Assembly: GCA_036874045.1 (NCBI GenBank)
Contig: JAZBRI010000003.1
Location: forward strand, 20,437,501 to 20,501,500
From: Cymodocea nodosa
Taxonomy: Eukaryota > Streptophyta > Magnoliopsida > Alismatales > Cymodoceaceae
Direction: 5' to 3'
Length of the DNA: 64,000 nucleotides
Shown here piece by piece: positions 47,861-61,683 of this stretch (positions are counted from its first letter, which is position 1; the number at the start of each line of letters is the position of its first letter). The notes under the pieces are model-generated. The model was given only the letters and a program-made list of their open reading frames with translations, did not search any database and was not told the DNA's origin. The translations under genes and the position numbers were made by a program.

Positions 47861-47867
47861 AGTTTTA

Positions 47868-47885
47868 TAGTGCCGTTGCCGGGGA
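47868..47885 (+). other. Primer binding site of element 4
   Basis: TAGTGCCGTTGCCGGGGA, tRNA-Asp type, 7 bases after the LTR. Confidence 0.85.
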
Positions 47886-47989
47886 ATTGAATTGAACTGA
47901 ATTGAATTGAATTGAATAGATATAAGCAACTATTAGAGTTGTTTCGTTTTAATAGCCAGAGTTGTGTGTTTTCTTCTGTAATTGAGAAT

Positions 47990-48925
47990 ATGGCATATGC
48001 TTATGCTCAAAGATTTCTGAAACATGTAATTAGCATATGTGAATTCTGCAATTCTGAAGGACACGACATTTCTGATTGTTTAAAATTGAGACATTTACAA
48101 ATGGTTAGATCCCATGAACAACAAATGAATTATCCTCAATATAATAGAGTTGAGTATGAGAATCCTATAGTTCACCCAATTGATGGTCAGTATAGAATGT
48201 GTAATATGATGAGAGACACTAAAGTTTGGGATAGCTATGATAGACTAGAGTATAGTATAGAGCAAAATCTGAACAAACTGGAATACTTTGTGTGTCAACA
48301 ACAAGTAGTCAACCAATTAAACTATAAGGAAGCATATTCAGAACCTAAACAGGATATAATTTACGAAACTGAAAAAACCATAAAGAAAATTGATCAGAAA
48401 TTGAATGCAATGAAATTAGATGATTTGGAAACAAAATTAAAAGCATTAGACGAAAATGTAATGAAAATACAAGTTATGCAATAGGACAATGAAAATTATA
48501 ATGTTATCAACCTGCATAATTTGCAAAATATACAGCAAACAGAAAATACTAATGCAAGAGAATTTAAAGAATGCACTTTAAAACTAAAAACAATTGAAGA
48601 TCCTAATCACGAAAATGATATACAAAAACATCATGAAAGTAACGAAAATCTGGAAGATGTATATGTAACATTAAGATCTGGAACTGATATACCACCAAGA
48701 ACTCAAAATGAAAATGATATGAAGGTGGATAAGAGTAAAAATCAAAATGATAATGAAAATGTAATAGTTGAAAATCTAGAAATCACTGAAGAACAATCTG
48801 AATCTGCGAATGAAGCTAAAAATGATCAAACAAATCAACTAAAAGAAAAAGAGTCTTTGAAATCAAAATCTTTAGCACCCTATCCTGAAGGATTACAACA
48901 AACAATTCCTGAAAAAGAAAAATAA
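47990..48925 (+). pseudogene. Zinc-knuckle and linker region of element 4
   Basis: MAYAYAQRFLKHVISICEFC begins it; the knuckle is CEFCNSEGHDISDC. Linker words QVMRSHEQQ-like and KLNAMKLDDLETKLKALDE follow, then VTLRSGTDIPPRTQNEN, the Athila ITLRSG word. It is the best-preserved copy of this region. No capsid gag domain lies before it. Fossil. Confidence 0.82.
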
Positions 48926-49885
48926 ATTAAAGAAATTTTTGAAAAAGTACAAGTTAATATTCCTTTGTTAGATCTATTGCAGAATATGCCACCTTGTGCT
49001 AAATTTCTGAAGGATTGGTGTACTAAGAAAAAAAAGCGAAAAGTTCTTAGAAAGGTCTTTTTAGCTGAGCAAAGTAGTTCCCTATTTCTACCACAAATTC
49101 CTAAAAAGTTATCTGATCTTGGAATCCCTATTATATCATGCACCATAGGAAATACCAATCTAGAAAGAACCTTAATAGACTTAGGTGCAGGTATAAATGT
49201 TATGCCAAATGATATATTTGCATCCTTAGGATTAGAAGGCTTAACTCCTACTAGTACAGTTATTCAATTAGCTGATAGAAGTATAAGATACCCAAGAGGA
49301 AAAATAGAGGATGTCTTAATTAAAATCAAAAATTTTATATATCCTATTGATATTATAATTTTGGATTCCCAACAAATTAAGCATAAAAATAGTGATACAT
49401 CTTTAATTTTGGGAAGGCCATTTTTAGCAACATCAAGGGCTGTTATAAATTGTAAAACTGGAGTAATGAAGTTAGCATATGGTAATGAGGATACTCAATT
49501 AAATATTTTCAAACCATAAAGGTTTGAGGAGTTAGAAATGTCCTTACATACCATAGACTTTTTAGAGGATGAAGGAGAAATGTTAGATGATGTGATTCAA
49601 GAAGAATTAAATAGGCAAATCAATTCTGAAACTTTAGAAGAAAGTGAAAGCATAAATATAGAAGGAGATTGGGAAGAAATTAATTTAAAAAATGATGATA
49701 TTCAATTAGGAGCTCTAGCTTCTGATGGGCAGCATTTAGAATTAAAACATTTACCTCCTAAATTAACCTATATATTTCTGGAAGATAAACGAACCTGTCC
49801 AATCATTATTGCTTTAGATTTAAAAGAGGATCAAATAGCTAAATTAAAAGTTGTAGTAAAAAGTTATAAAGAAGCAATAGGATAG
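48926..49885 (+). pseudogene. Protease region of element 4
   Basis: MPPCAKFLKDWCTKKKKRK, then LIDLGAGINVMPNDIF (active site), LADRSIRYPRGKIEDVLIK, SLILGRPFLATSRA, then the acidic tail and RTCPIIIALDLKEDQIAKLK leading to RT. Fossil, broken. Confidence 0.9.
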
Positions 49886-51390
49886 ATTATGACTAATATA
49901 AAAGGGTTAAGTTCAACTTTATGCTGTCACCACATATATTTAGAAGAGAATGCTAAACCTGTTAGAATTCCTAAGAGGAGATTAAATCCAAACCTTAAAG
50001 AAGTAGTCAGGAATGAAATAGTTAAATGGTTAGATAATGATATAATTTATCTGATTTCTGATAGCTCGTGGGTTAGTCCAATTCATGTTGTTCCCAAGAA
50101 ATCAGGATTAATAGTTATTAGGAATGAAAGTCAAGACTTGATACCTACTAGAATTCAATCAGGCTGGAGAGTATGTATAGACTATAGAAAGCTGAATGCT
50201 GTGACTAGGAAAGATCATTTTCCCTTACCTTTTATAGATCAAATGTTGGAAAGATTAGCAAGGCAAGAATATTTTTATTTCCTAGACGGGTATTCAGGGT
50301 ATAATAAAATTCCAATAGTATTAGAGGATCAAGAGAAAACAACTTTCACCTGTCCTAATGGAACTTATGCTTTTAAAAGAATGCCATTCAGATTATGCAA
50401 TGCGCCAGCTACCTTTCAAAGGTGTGTGCAGGGCATATTTACTAGAATGATTGAAGATTTTTTAGAAATATTTATGGATGATTTTACTATATATGGCAAC
50501 TCATATGAAGTGTGTTTAAGCAATTTAGACCAAATATTAAAACGTTGTGTGGAAAAAATCTAGTTTTAAATTGGGAAAAATGTCACTTCATGATTAAACA
50601 AGGAATAGTCTTAGGGCATGTTGTTTCTAAAAAAGGGTTGGAAGTAGATAAAGCTAAAATAGAAGTAATATCTAATCTACCAGAACCTAAATCACTAAAA
50701 GATATTAGATCATTTCTAGGACATGCTGGTTTTTATAGAAGATTTATTAAAGACTTTAGCAAGATAGCTAGACCTTTAACTAATCTATTAAAAGATGTTC
50801 TATTTAACTTTGATAAAAATTGCAAGGAAGCATTTTTCAGACTTAAGACTAGCTTAATTTCAACTCCTATAATTCAAGCACCTGATTGGAACCATCCATT
50901 TGAATTAATGTGCGATGCTTCTGATTTTGTTGTAGGAGTAGTGTTAGGATAGAAGATAGAAAAATCTCCTAGAGTGATTCATTATGCAAGCAAAACCTTA
51001 AATGATGTACAAGTTAATTACACAACTATTGAAAAAGAATTATTAGTTGTTGTGTTTGCTTTAGAAAAGTTTAGATCATATCTAATTGGAGCTAAAGTAA
51101 TAATATACACGGATCATTCAGCTCTAAAACATCTAATAAAGAAAAAAGAAACTAAACCTAGATTGATCCGATGGATATTATTATTGCAAGAATTTGATCT
51201 AGAAATTAATGATAAAAAAGGTTGTGAGATTGTAGTAGCAGATCATTTATCAAGATTACAAATAGAAAAATCAAATAGTGAAATTAAGGATAATTTTCCT
51301 AATGAACAATTAATGACCATCAACACAATGCCTTGGTATGCAGACACAGTTAATTACTTAGTTACTGGTTTAACACCTAAGGATTGGAGT
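49886..51390 (+). pseudogene. RT and RNase H region of element 4
   Basis: Full set of RT words including GWRVCIDYRKLNAVTRK, FLDGYSGYNKIPI, FRLCNAPATFQRC, catalytic FMDDF and [20 protein letters not shown], then RNase H words [44 protein letters not shown] and VVADHLSRL. It provides the empty site for the MITE of element 1 (about 50115-50122). Fossil, broken. Confidence 0.92.
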
Positions 51391-51399
51391 AGATAAGAT

Positions 51400-52410
51400 A
51401 AGAAATTGTTTTTCTCAAGAGTAAAATATTATTATTGGGAAGACCCATACTTATTTAAGAAATGTCATGATCTGGTTTTAAGGAGGTGTGTTCCAGAAAT
51501 TGAATATTTGAGCATATTGTCTTTCTGTCATGACCAAGCTTGTGGAGGACATTTTAGTTCAAGGAAAACTACTGCAAAAATTCTGCAATGTGGGTTTTAT
51601 TGGCCAACACTATTCAAAGATGCTCATAAATATTGCTTAAGTTGTTTAAGATGTCAACAAATAGGAAGAATATCAAAGAGAAATATGATGTCTCTTAATC
51701 CTATTGTTGAGGTTGAAATCTTTGATGTGTGGGGAATAGATTTTATGAGTCCATTTCTTATGTCTAATCAATTTAATTACATATTGTTGGAGGTGGATTA
51801 TGTATCTAAATGAATAGAAGTTATTCCTACAAAAACTAATGATAACAAAGTGGTAATACAATTTATAAGAACAAATATATTTGCTAGATTTGGAATACCT
51901 AAAGCTATTATCAGTGATAGAGGAACTCATTTCTGTAATAGAAGTTTTGAAGCCTTAATGAAGAAATATGGAGTAAACCACAAAATTGCAACATCATATC
52001 ATCCGCAAACAAGTGGACAAGTAGAAAGTGCAAACAAACAAATTAAATTAATCTTGGAAAAAGTAGTAAATCCTACTAGAACAGATTGGGCTAATAGATT
52101 GATAGATGCACTTTGGGCTTATAGAACTACTTATAAAACGAGCTTAGGTATGTCACCTTTTAGGCTAGTATATGGAAAAAGTTGTCATTTACCTGCTGAA
52201 ATAGAACATAAAGCTTATTGGGCATTAAAAACTTTGAACACTAATTTAAATCAAGCTATTGAAAATAGAAAAATGCAATTAATTGAATTAGAAGAATTTA
52301 GAAATGAAGCTTATTTGAAGACTGTAAGAGAAAAAGAAAAAATTAAATTTTGGCATTATAGAAAAATTATTCCTAAAAGCTTTGAAATAGGACAAGAAGT
52401 ATATCTTTAC
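51400..52410 (+). pseudogene. Integrase region of element 4, incomplete at the 3' side
   Basis: Zinc domain (FCHDQACGGHF, CLSCLRCQQIGRISK), core [25 protein letters not shown] and [17 protein letters not shown] with the DDE residues, [17 protein letters not shown] and the start of the C-terminal domain. The GPY/F module is not present before the junction at 52410. Fossil. Confidence 0.88.
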
Positions 52411-52930
52411 AATTTCTATCAAAGTTAAATGAGGCATCCTTTAACAAATTAGTCAATGGTCTAGCTATTTTGCTAAAATCTTTGATAAATCTCCTATAAA
52501 ATCCTGCATATCCTAAAAATGATCTAATATCTTTTATCAATTTAGCTTCTAGTAAATTTGAAATAACCTCTATTTTGGCTTTATCTACCTCTAGTCCTTT
52601 CATTGAAACAACATGCCTTAAGACTATTCCTTGTTTCACTATAAAATGACATTTTTCCCAATTCAAAATCAAATTTTTCTCTACATGATGGCTCAACACT
52701 AGATCTAAGTTCTTTAACATACTTCAAATGAAATTTCATATATTATAAAGTCATCCATAAATATTTCCAGAAAATCTTTAGTCATTCCAGTAAAATACCC
52801 TACATACACCTTTGAAAAATAGTTGGTGCATTGCATAATCCAAATGACATTCTTTTAAAAGCATAAGTTCCATTAGGACTCACGAAAGTTGTTTTTTCTT
52901 AATCTTCTAATGCTATTGGAACTTGGTTAT
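52411..52930 (-). pseudogene. Inverted Athila RT piece
   Basis: On the minus strand: [57 protein letters not shown] different, more diverged copy than the neighbouring elements. Its 5' side meets the Copia LTR at 52931. Fossil. Confidence 0.85.
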
Positions 52931-54679
52931 TGTTAGTTCAATTAGTTTTATCAGTTAATTTTGATGATGAAAAACGTGTGATTTAATTATTTCTGCAATA
53001 ATTTTACCAATCATTTTACTAAAATGAAAATTGTCTAACTGTTATGTACTTAGAACTTTTTAAATTAGATTTCAGTAGGTTGTTATTTCTATACAATGAT
53101 TGATCAGAGAGTTAATATATAAATCACCAAACAAAATAGGACAAATCGGATGATTAATCTTCTCTCTTGGTTTTTCGGATCTCTTGGTTTTTCGGACAGT
53201 TATATCGGTAACTATCTTAAAACTATTTATCTTCGATGAGTTAAGAAACCTTTTTATGTCTAGATATATTTTTTTATGTTAAGTATTCGAAATCCCTTCA
53301 GTTTCAGATAGTTAAGGGTTTACATTTTGGATAGTTAGCTGTTTTTCTTATTTAATGTATTTTCGGTTACTTTCTTCTGAAGAACATGTGTCATGCTCTC
53401 ATCGCTTGACTTAAGTGTTTTTTCGACAAGTTACAATGTAACTATCCAAAAACTCTTAAGAATCAGAGAGTTACCTTCTGTAAGTATCTGATATTTATTT
53501 TAAGCTTCGGATAGTTGATTTTTTTATTATTTCTGACTTAAGTGTCTTTTCGAAAGGTTACATGTGTAACTATCTGAAATGCCTTAAGGTTTGGAGAGTT
53601 ATTTTTGTAAGTATCTGAAACGCATTTTCTTAATCGGATAGTTTATTCTTAATATTTTATGCGACTGTTTTGGAAGGACACATGTCTTTATTTAAATACA
53701 TAACTTAAGTGATCTTTCTGATTGTTAGCTTTAACTATCCGAAATGTTTTTGAATTTCGAATGGTTAGCCTTCTAAGTCTCCTATTTTCTAAAATCCTCC
53801 AAAGATTTTATTTTTATAGAATCTGCAATTATTATTGATTAACTAACTGTTTTGGCAAGATATCTTTTGATTGCAAATCTCGACTTTATTATGATTGAAT
53901 GTTGCTAGAAATGAATTATTGCATAAGGCATCTGACCATTTTAGAATTCTTTTCATCTATGCAAATCTCGAAGGAAGAACAAAAAGGTTTTGCAGAAAAC
54001 TGAAACATACACACATAGATTTTTTAACACATGAAAAGAGAAATTTCAGCAATTCTGTAAACATTCTGGAGATTCATCTGCAATAAGGTTTAGAAGATTA
54101 AAAGGCTACAAATCAATCAGGATTTCTCCTTAAAGTTTCATAAATCAACTCTTCATAGGAGTTGACCTTATGTTGTGTGTCTTCTTCATTTTGAGTTAGT
54201 GACTCCTGGTTTTAAACTGTTTTCTCGTTTACTTCAAAACCCTAACTCACAAGGGTGTTTTGAGTATACCTTCATTAAGTTAGGGCCTTGGTGAAGAGAG
54301 TAAAGTGTGATACTTCATTTGCTCAAGATTAGGGTCTTAAGTACACAAAGTTGGTACTTTGTGTAAGGTTTTTGTTTAGCATTTTAAAAACATATGTAAG
54401 ATTGTTGCTTAGCCTGCAAAAGCAACTTAATTAAAGTTTGTACTTAGCCTTAAAAGCACTTAGTGGAATTCTCAAGGTTGTGGCCTTGAGAAGTGGACTA
54501 CCTAGTTTGGGGAACCACTATAAATCCTTTGCCATTTACTTTCTGCACTACATTTTATAATTACAAAATCAATTAATTAGGGTTCATTAGTGTCAACAGC
54601 TTCCAAAAAATTTAAAAGCAAAATAAATTTTATTAGGACACTATTCACCCCCCCTCTAGTGTGCCATTTGATCCTTTCA
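52931..54679 (+). repeat. 5' LTR of Copia type Z
   Basis: TGTTAGTTCAATTAG to ATCCTTTCA, 1749 bp, with the TTCACCCCCCCTC block near the end. Contains AACTATCCGAAA / TCGGATAGTT words at about 53200-53770. The first four bases and the last few are inferred by comparison with the other Copia LTRs. Confidence 0.8.
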
Positions 54680-54681
54680 AG

Positions 54682-54693
54682 TGGTATTAGAGC
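54682..54693 (+). other. Primer binding site, tRNA-iMet type
   Basis: TGGTATTAGAGC, one change from the common Copia site TGGTATCAGAGC. Confidence 0.88.
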
Positions 54694-54728
54694 TGGTTAT
54701 CTCTATAATAGATTTAATCAATTTGAGA

Positions 54729-55095
54729 TCAATGATAGAGGGTCAGCATGCACACTGACATCCACTGTTTGATGGCAATAACTATAGTTTTTGGAAAAAC
54801 AAAATGACTAACTTTTTAAAATCTATGGATATGAAGGTATGGAGAGTAGTGATTTGTGGAATACAACTTTCAAATGTTCCTAAAGATATGTGGAATGATG
54901 AAGATGAGAAGAAAATACAAATGGATGCAAAAGGAATGAATGTACTAACTTGTGCAACCACTACTGATATATACAACAAGATTTCTACATGTTCTACTAC
55001 ACATGAAGCTTGGCATGCATTAGAAATTACATTGAGTGAACCAATGAGGTGAAGGATACAAAAATAAGTATCCTACTGAGAAAATATGAGATGTT
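54729..55095 (+). pseudogene. Copia gag, N-terminal part
   Basis: NYSFWK-like text then MTNFLKSMDMKVWRVVICGI, DEDEKKIQMDAKGMNVLTCA and TCSTTHEAWHALEITLSEP, standard Ty1/Copia gag (UBN2 type). It ends where a reverse LTR B begins. Fossil. Confidence 0.85.
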
Positions 55096-57028
55096 TGTTT
55101 GGGTTGTAAAAAGGTTAAATCAGAAAACTGACTTGAATTTTTTTATGCCTATATTAATAAATTCTCTTAGAAGTAAACAAACAACCTTTCACACAAATTA
55201 GATATGAAGTCCAATTTGTATTTTAAACTACAAGTGCATAGTGTATATTGTATTTGTGTGCAAGTACAGGTCGATCCCACAGAGATTGATTTAGAATTGT
55301 GTACTGTTCCGATTTTTATATTAGAGTTTATATGTGTTCAGTAAGCACTCCATTGAGTTATAGTTAACACAACGGACCTAGTTCGTGGAATTATGGTTAA
55401 CTCAACAAACTAACCTCGTGGATGTAAATTAACTCCATGAGCTTATGTTTTTGTTAAATACTATTATTTACAAAGGAATTCGGCCAACCATTGGGTGGTT
55501 CCATAGAATGTAAATAACATCAATTAAGTTCTTCAATGTTAGTTAATATTAGATTTATCATTAAACAACACTAACATTCAGATATTTAAATCAGTAACCT
55601 TTAAAATCTTTAAGTATTTGGGACAATTCAATTTCAGTAAACTGTAAAACTATTTTCTATTTTCTAAATTAAACAAATATAAAACATTCAAAATATTGAC
55701 AATGATAATATTAATCACGATATAAAACAAACAATACAACACTTTAATACTAAATACAAACACATATAATTTGTTGTTCTTGGTATTTTTGTTTTAATAT
55801 GTTCTTGAAGATGAGCGAAAGGTGAAAGGTAAAAATCTCTATCGATAGTAAAAACTTCTATTACTACATGCGACGCGATTACACCACTGAAAACTTAATC
55901 ACTTACAATCTTGCCTCCTCTCCCTATAGAATCGCGAATCAAGAATTGTAAGATGATCTCCTCTTCAGCATATTGGCATCAACTCGAAACTAAGGCTAGA
56001 AGCTTTACGATCTCCTAAGATATGAGTCGGTGCTTGGTGAAAATGACTTCCCTTCCTACGACGTGATCACTCCTCACAATGGTTGTCAGTCACCGTGTTT
56101 GGCTTAGAATCGACCCGACACTTGGAAAGCATCCTCACAGACCTCTGATGGTTAGTGATTCTGGTGGTTTTGGTGGTGGTGTGGAGCTTCAGGGAACTAC
56201 CGACACTTCCTGCAATTAGCGTGATTTTCCACCTACACATACACACTTTTCGTCTTTCTCCTCTTCTTTTATATTTCTTTCAGTAGTAACTACTTTTGCT
56301 TAAATGATCGGTTGGATTTCCTTCATTCATATCAACGATGGTAATTTCTTCTTCATTCCATGAGTGAATTCCTACATGATACGTGCAATCGTGGTTTTCC
56401 TTTGAATTTCCTGTTTCTACAACTGCTATAGTGGCATATTAGAAAATAAATAGTCCATGGAGTTACAGATAACTCAACGGACTTACTTCATTGATTTAAC
56501 TATAAAACATGTGCAATAAAGAAATAACTTATAAGCTTATAACACTAACACAACGCGTTACCTTAGTGTATATTCAATTAACTTAATGCGTATAGTTATG
56601 CTAACTTAATGAGTTATACATGTGTAGTTCACGTGATATAATAAAGTATTTAAATTCAACACGTGCATAATTCTAACTTAACAAGTTCAGATACTTCAGA
56701 TACTTCAGATACTTACGACCCTAACTATCCGATGTTCAGATGCATTTCAGATATTTACTGAACATTCACTTAAGTCATGCATCAAGGTTATAACACGTGT
56801 ACTCTAGAAAATAATAAAATATTCTTTAAGCATTTAAAATATAGCTATCTAGTACATGCAATATAATTCTCCGAAATAACAGAAAATTCAGAGACAAGAA
56901 TTTCAAAGCCTATAACTTACCGACAGTTTAGAAATGTACTTAATTAACGTTAATTTCCTAAATTTATACAAATTCTTTCATTAAAGCATATAATAGTGCA
57001 ATTATAACATAATGGCTTAATTCTCATA
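55096..57028 (-). repeat. Athila-like LTR B, reverse, lacking its U3 end
   Basis: Minus-strand end at 55096 (CCCAAACA), U5 hairpin words at 55345-55440, TATAAAAG complement near 56270, TATCCGA words near 56715. The first roughly 80 bases of the LTR are not present at the 57028 junction, where protease text of another copy starts. Confidence 0.85.
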
Positions 57029-57499
57029 AGATATCTAAATTAAAGTAAAAAACTTCATATATCCTATTGATATTGTTGTTTTGGATTCTCAACAAATTAA
57101 ACATCAAAATCATGATACATCTTTAATTTTGGGAAGGCCATTTCTAGCAACATTAGGGGTTATTATAAATTGTAAAAATGGAAGATGAAATTAGCATATG
57201 ATAATGAGGATACTCAATTAAATATTTTCAAATTAGAAGGAAATGAAGAGTTAGAAATGTCCTTACATACTGTAGACTTTCTAGAGGATGAAGGAGATAT
57301 GCTAGAAGATGTGATTCAAGAAGAATTAAATAGGCAATTAGATATTGAAAATTTAGAAGTAAGTGAAAATATAGATGGAGACTTAAACATAGATATAGAA
57401 GGAGATTAAGAACAGTTTAATATCAAAGATGAAAATGTTAAATTAGGAGCTTTAGGTTCTAATGGTTAACACTTAGATTTAAAGCCTTTACCTCCTGAA
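57029..57499 (+). pseudogene. Late protease and acidic tail, element 5
   Basis: SLILGRPFLATLG-like text (57120-57155), then MSLHTVDFLEDEGDMLEDVI and a longer acidic tail than in other copies (NLEVSENIDGDLNIDIEGD). Fossil. Confidence 0.8.
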
Positions 57500-59110
57500 T
57501 TGACCTATATATTTCTAGAAGATGAAAGGACTTGTCCAATCATTATTGCATCAAATTTAAAAGATGATCAAATATCTAAATTAAAAGATGTAGTAAAGAC
57601 ATATAAAGAAGCAATAGGATGGACTATGGCTAACATAAAAGGGTTAAGTTCTACTTTATGCTGTCATCATATATATTTAGAAGAGAATGCTAAACTAGTT
57701 AGAATTCCTGAAAGGAGATTAAATCCAAACCTTAAAGAAGTATTGAGGAAGGAAATTGTGAAATGGTTAGATAATGACATAATATATTCGATTTTTGATA
57801 GCTCATGCGTTAGTCCAATCCATGTAGTTCCTAAGAAATCAAGGTTAATTGTTATTAGGAATGAAAGTCAAGACTTGATACCTACTAGAATTCAATCAGG
57901 CTGGAGAGTGTGTATAGATTATAGAAAATTGAATCTTATGACTAGGAAAGATCGTTTTCCCTTACCTTTTATAGATCAAATGCTAAAAAAATTAGTAGGT
58001 CAATAATATTTTTATTTCCTAGACAGGTATTCAGGATATAACCAAATCTCAATAGCATTAGAGGAACAAGACAAAATAACTTTCACATGCCCTAATGGAA
58101 CTTATGCTTTTAAAAGGATGTCATTCAGATTATGCAATGCACCAGCCACCTTTCAAAGGTGTATGCAAGGCATATTCACTAGAATGATTGAAGATTTTTT
58201 AGAAATATTTATTGATGATTTTACTGTATATGGAACTTCATATGAAGTATGTTTAAACAATTTAGACCAAGTATTAAAACGTTATGTGGAAAAGAATCTA
58301 GTTCTAAATTAGGAAAAATGTCACTTCATGGTTAAACAAGAAATAGTCTTGGGACATGTTTCAATGAAATGGATGGAGGTAGACAAAGCTAAGATAGAAA
58401 TAATTTCTAATCTCCCAAAACCTAAATCAGTAAAAGATATTAGATCATTTCTAGGACATGCAGGATTTGATAGGAGATTTATTAAAGACTTTAACAAAAT
58501 AACTAGACCTTTAACTAATCTATTAAAAGATGTTTCATTTAACTTTGATAAGAATTGCAAAGAAGCCTTCTTTAAGCTTAAAACTAGCTTAATTTCAACT
58601 CCTATAATACAAGCACCTAATTGGAGCCATCAATTTGAGTTAATGTGCGATGCATCTAATTTTACTGTAGGAGTAGTGTTGGGACAGAAGATAGAAAAAT
58701 CTCTTAGAGTGATTCATTATGCAAGTAAAACTTTAAATGATACTTAAGTTAATTATACAACTATTGAAAAAGAATTATTAACTGTTATGTTTACCTTAGA
58801 AAAATTTAGATCATATCTAATAGGAGCTAAAGTAATAGTATACACAAATCATTCAACTTTAAATCACTTAATAGCAAAGAAAGAAACTAAACCTAGACTA
58901 ATCTGATGGATATTATTATTACAAGAATTTGATTTAGAAATTAAAGATAAAAAAGAATGTGAAAATGTAGTAGCAGACCATTTATCAAGGTTACAAATAG
59001 AAAAATCAAACATTGAAATTAAAGATTATTTTCCTAATGAACAATTAATAACCATACAAACAATGCCTTGGTATGTAGACATAGTTAATTACTTAGTTAC
59101 AGGTTTAACA
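57500..59110 (+). pseudogene. RT and RNase H region of element 5
   Basis: [78 protein letters not shown] and RNase H words [20 protein letters not shown]. Shares the empty MITE site. Fossil, broken. Confidence 0.87.
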
Positions 59111-59129
59111 CTTAAAGAGTGGAATAGAC

Positions 59130-60084
59130 AAGATAAGAAATTGTTCTTTTCAAGAGTGAAATATTACTTTTGGGAAGACCCATACTTATTTAAGAAATGT
59201 CTTGATTTAGTTATAAGGAGGTGTGTTCCAGAAATTGAATAACAGAGCATATTATCTTTCTACCATGACCAAGCATGTGGAGGACATTTTGGTTCAGGGA
59301 AAACTGTTACCAAAATTTTGTAATGTAGATTCTACTAGCCAACATTATTTAAAGATGCCTATAAATATTGTTTAAGTTATTTGAGATGTCAACAAATATG
59401 AAGAATATCAAAGAGGAATATGATGCCTCTGAATCTTATTGTTGAGGTTGAAATTTTTGATGTGTGGAGAATAAATTTTATAGGTCTATTTCCTATGTCT
59501 ATTCAGTTTAGTTATATATTCTTAGGGGTGGACTATGTATCTAAGTGGATAGAAGCTATTCCTACAAAAACTAATGACAACAAAGTGGTAATACATTTTA
59601 TAAGAATTAATATAATTGTTAGATTTGGAATACTTAAAGCTATTAGTAGTGATAGAGGAACTCATTTTTGTAATAAAAGTTTTGAAGCCTTAATGAAGAA
59701 ATATGGAGTCAATCATAAAATTGCAATATCATATCATCTACAAACAAGTGGACAAATAGAAAGTCCAAATAAACAAATTAAGTTAATCTTAGAAAAAGTA
59801 GTAAATCCTACTAGAAAAGATTAGACTAATAGATTAATAGATGCACTTTGGGCTTATAGAACAACTTATAAAACAAGCCTAGGTATGTTACCTTTTAGGA
59901 TAGTATATGGAAAAAGTTGTCACTTACTAGTTGAAATTGAATATAAAGCTTATTAGACATTAAAAACTCTAAACATTAATTTAAATTAAGCCGAAAATAG
60001 AAAGATACAATTAATTGAGTTAGAATAATTTAGAAATGAAATTTATTCAAAAACTATAATAGAAAAAGAGAAAATGAAGTTATA
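59130..60084 (+). pseudogene. Integrase region of element 5
   Basis: [60 protein letters not shown]. Its last 230 bases (about 59852-60084) are homologous to 61695-61930 beyond the Copia LTR, so two integrase copies flank that LTR. Fossil, broken. Confidence 0.85.
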
Positions 60085-61682
60085 GCTCACTAGAGGGGGG
60101 TGAATGGTGATCTATGTGTATTTTAAACTTTTTCTAATTTAACTATCTGACATTGAATAATCAATATGCATAAGTATTAAGCTAGTAAGTAAATCATGCA
60201 CAACGAAAATATAAATAAAAACACAAGGTAATTTTTAGGTGGTTCACCAATTAGGCTAGTCCACCCCCAAGGTTCACTTAGGCTTCACTAAGTGCTTCAA
60301 TACTTACATACACTTGCTTTCAGGTCGAAGCAAGAACCAACCATTCACTTGACCTTTCTGGTCGTAACTCTAACCAACCACTTAGAAGTTTTCAAGTTAA
60401 AACTTCAATAAACCAACTTGTTGAGTTTTCAGGTTGAAACTCAAACCAACAACTTGAGTGTAGCTTTTAGGTTGAAGCCACAAACCAAATGATCCTTCTT
60501 AGATTAGACTTTCAGCACTTGGAGAGCTTTTATTATCTTCTAGTATTTCTAGCTTTCAATCTATTCTCTATTGCATTGAATCTGAATTGAACTTTCTTCT
60601 ATAACAGTGGCTGATCTACAATCCGTACTTTATCTCTATATGTGATTGTATATGTAATCTCTCTCTTATTAGCTCTACTAATATTGAATGATCTGTTTGT
60701 ATTTATACTTGTAAGTCCAATGATCATATTTTCCCTTCAACGAATTGATTTTGCTATACGTACTGAATTTCTAAGTCCAAATATGGTAAGTTACTATTCT
60801 GTATATTATCCTTTATGTAACCTTTCGATTCTCTTTGATTTTCAGATAGTTAGCTATTGTAACTTTCCGAAAATTGAAATGATTGATTTGTAACTTTCCA
60901 ATGGATAGAGATCGCTCCTTATATCTGTCACGTGAATACTTAAGTTATGCATGTGAAGTTCCTTAAGTTCAAATGCTTTAACAAATGTAACTCATCGAAA
61001 AGTCTCACTTTTCGAATAGTTACGTTCTAAGCCTTCCGAAGCCTCTTTTTAAAACTTCTGATTGCCTGTCACGTGAGTATTTAAGTTCCTCACGTGTGTC
61101 TTTAAGTTTGAATGGTTATAAGTGTTAACTTTTTGAAATATCTTAACTTTTGGATAGTTAGCTATCTTAACCTTCTGATTTTCCCTTTAAGATTTCAACT
61201 ACTAATTTCTACACATGCAACTTAAGTTCAAACAATTAGTTTTTATAACTCTCTGATTCTATTTTATTTTTGGATAGTTACCTGTTGTAACTTACCAAAT
61301 CCAAAAAGCTCAAACAGTTATCTTTTAACATTTCTGACTTTTACCACGTGTGTATTTAAATGACTTAACTATTCAGATAGTTATTCTAGTTAACTTTCCG
61401 ATTCTCTTGTATTTTCAGATAGTTAGCTCTTTAACTCTCCATAAACTCAAACAGTTATTTTTCTAACCTTCCAATGAACTTCCTATTTCGGATAGTTAGC
61501 TTTCCTAACTTTTTGAAAATCCTTTCAAACTTCCGATTGGATTTCTTGTGTAGTAATCATCTAGTCTATTTGGCTACAATTTGCTTTAACTCTTTCATTT
61601 ATATCTATTCATCCTCTAGCTTGTGAAATACATAAACTTCTCACATGGATATTTGCATTATCAAAACACAAGGGTTTTATCA
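60085..61682 (-). mobile_element. Copia LTR (type Y relative), reverse, one end incomplete
   Basis: Complement of the TTCACCCCCC end block at about 60096-60104, the AGGCTAGTCCACCC block shared with 16688-18653, and TTTTGATAATG at the far end. TATCCGA-type words at 60840-61520. No clean target duplication found. Ends approximate. Confidence 0.75.
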
Positions 61683-61683
61683 C

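Larger units (their letters stand above)
45590..52410 (+). mobile_element. Athila-like element 4 (subfamily A), 3' part missing
   Basis: 5' LTR, primer site, zinc knuckle, protease, RT, RNase H and most of integrase, then an abrupt join to an inverted RT piece. It is inserted in the F-box ORF of element 3, so younger than element 3. Coding text is close to element 1. Broken, about eight interruptions. Confidence 0.88.
52931..55095 (+). mobile_element. Ty1/Copia fragment (type Z): 5' LTR and start of gag
   Basis: LTR 52931-54679, primer site, then gag up to a reverse LTR B. pol and the 3' LTR are not seen. LTR and gag style fit the Sirevirus/Tork kind. Broken. Confidence 0.85.
57029..60084 (+). 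mobile_element. Athila-like element 5, internal part only
   Basis: From late protease to late integrase, flanked by a reverse LTR B and a reverse Copia LTR. No LTR of its own can be assigned. Broken, more than a dozen interruptions. Confidence 0.83.

Noticed and set aside
53895-54086. Small forward frame in the Copia type Z LTR
   Set aside because: Inside the LTR, no family likeness, no partner in other copies.
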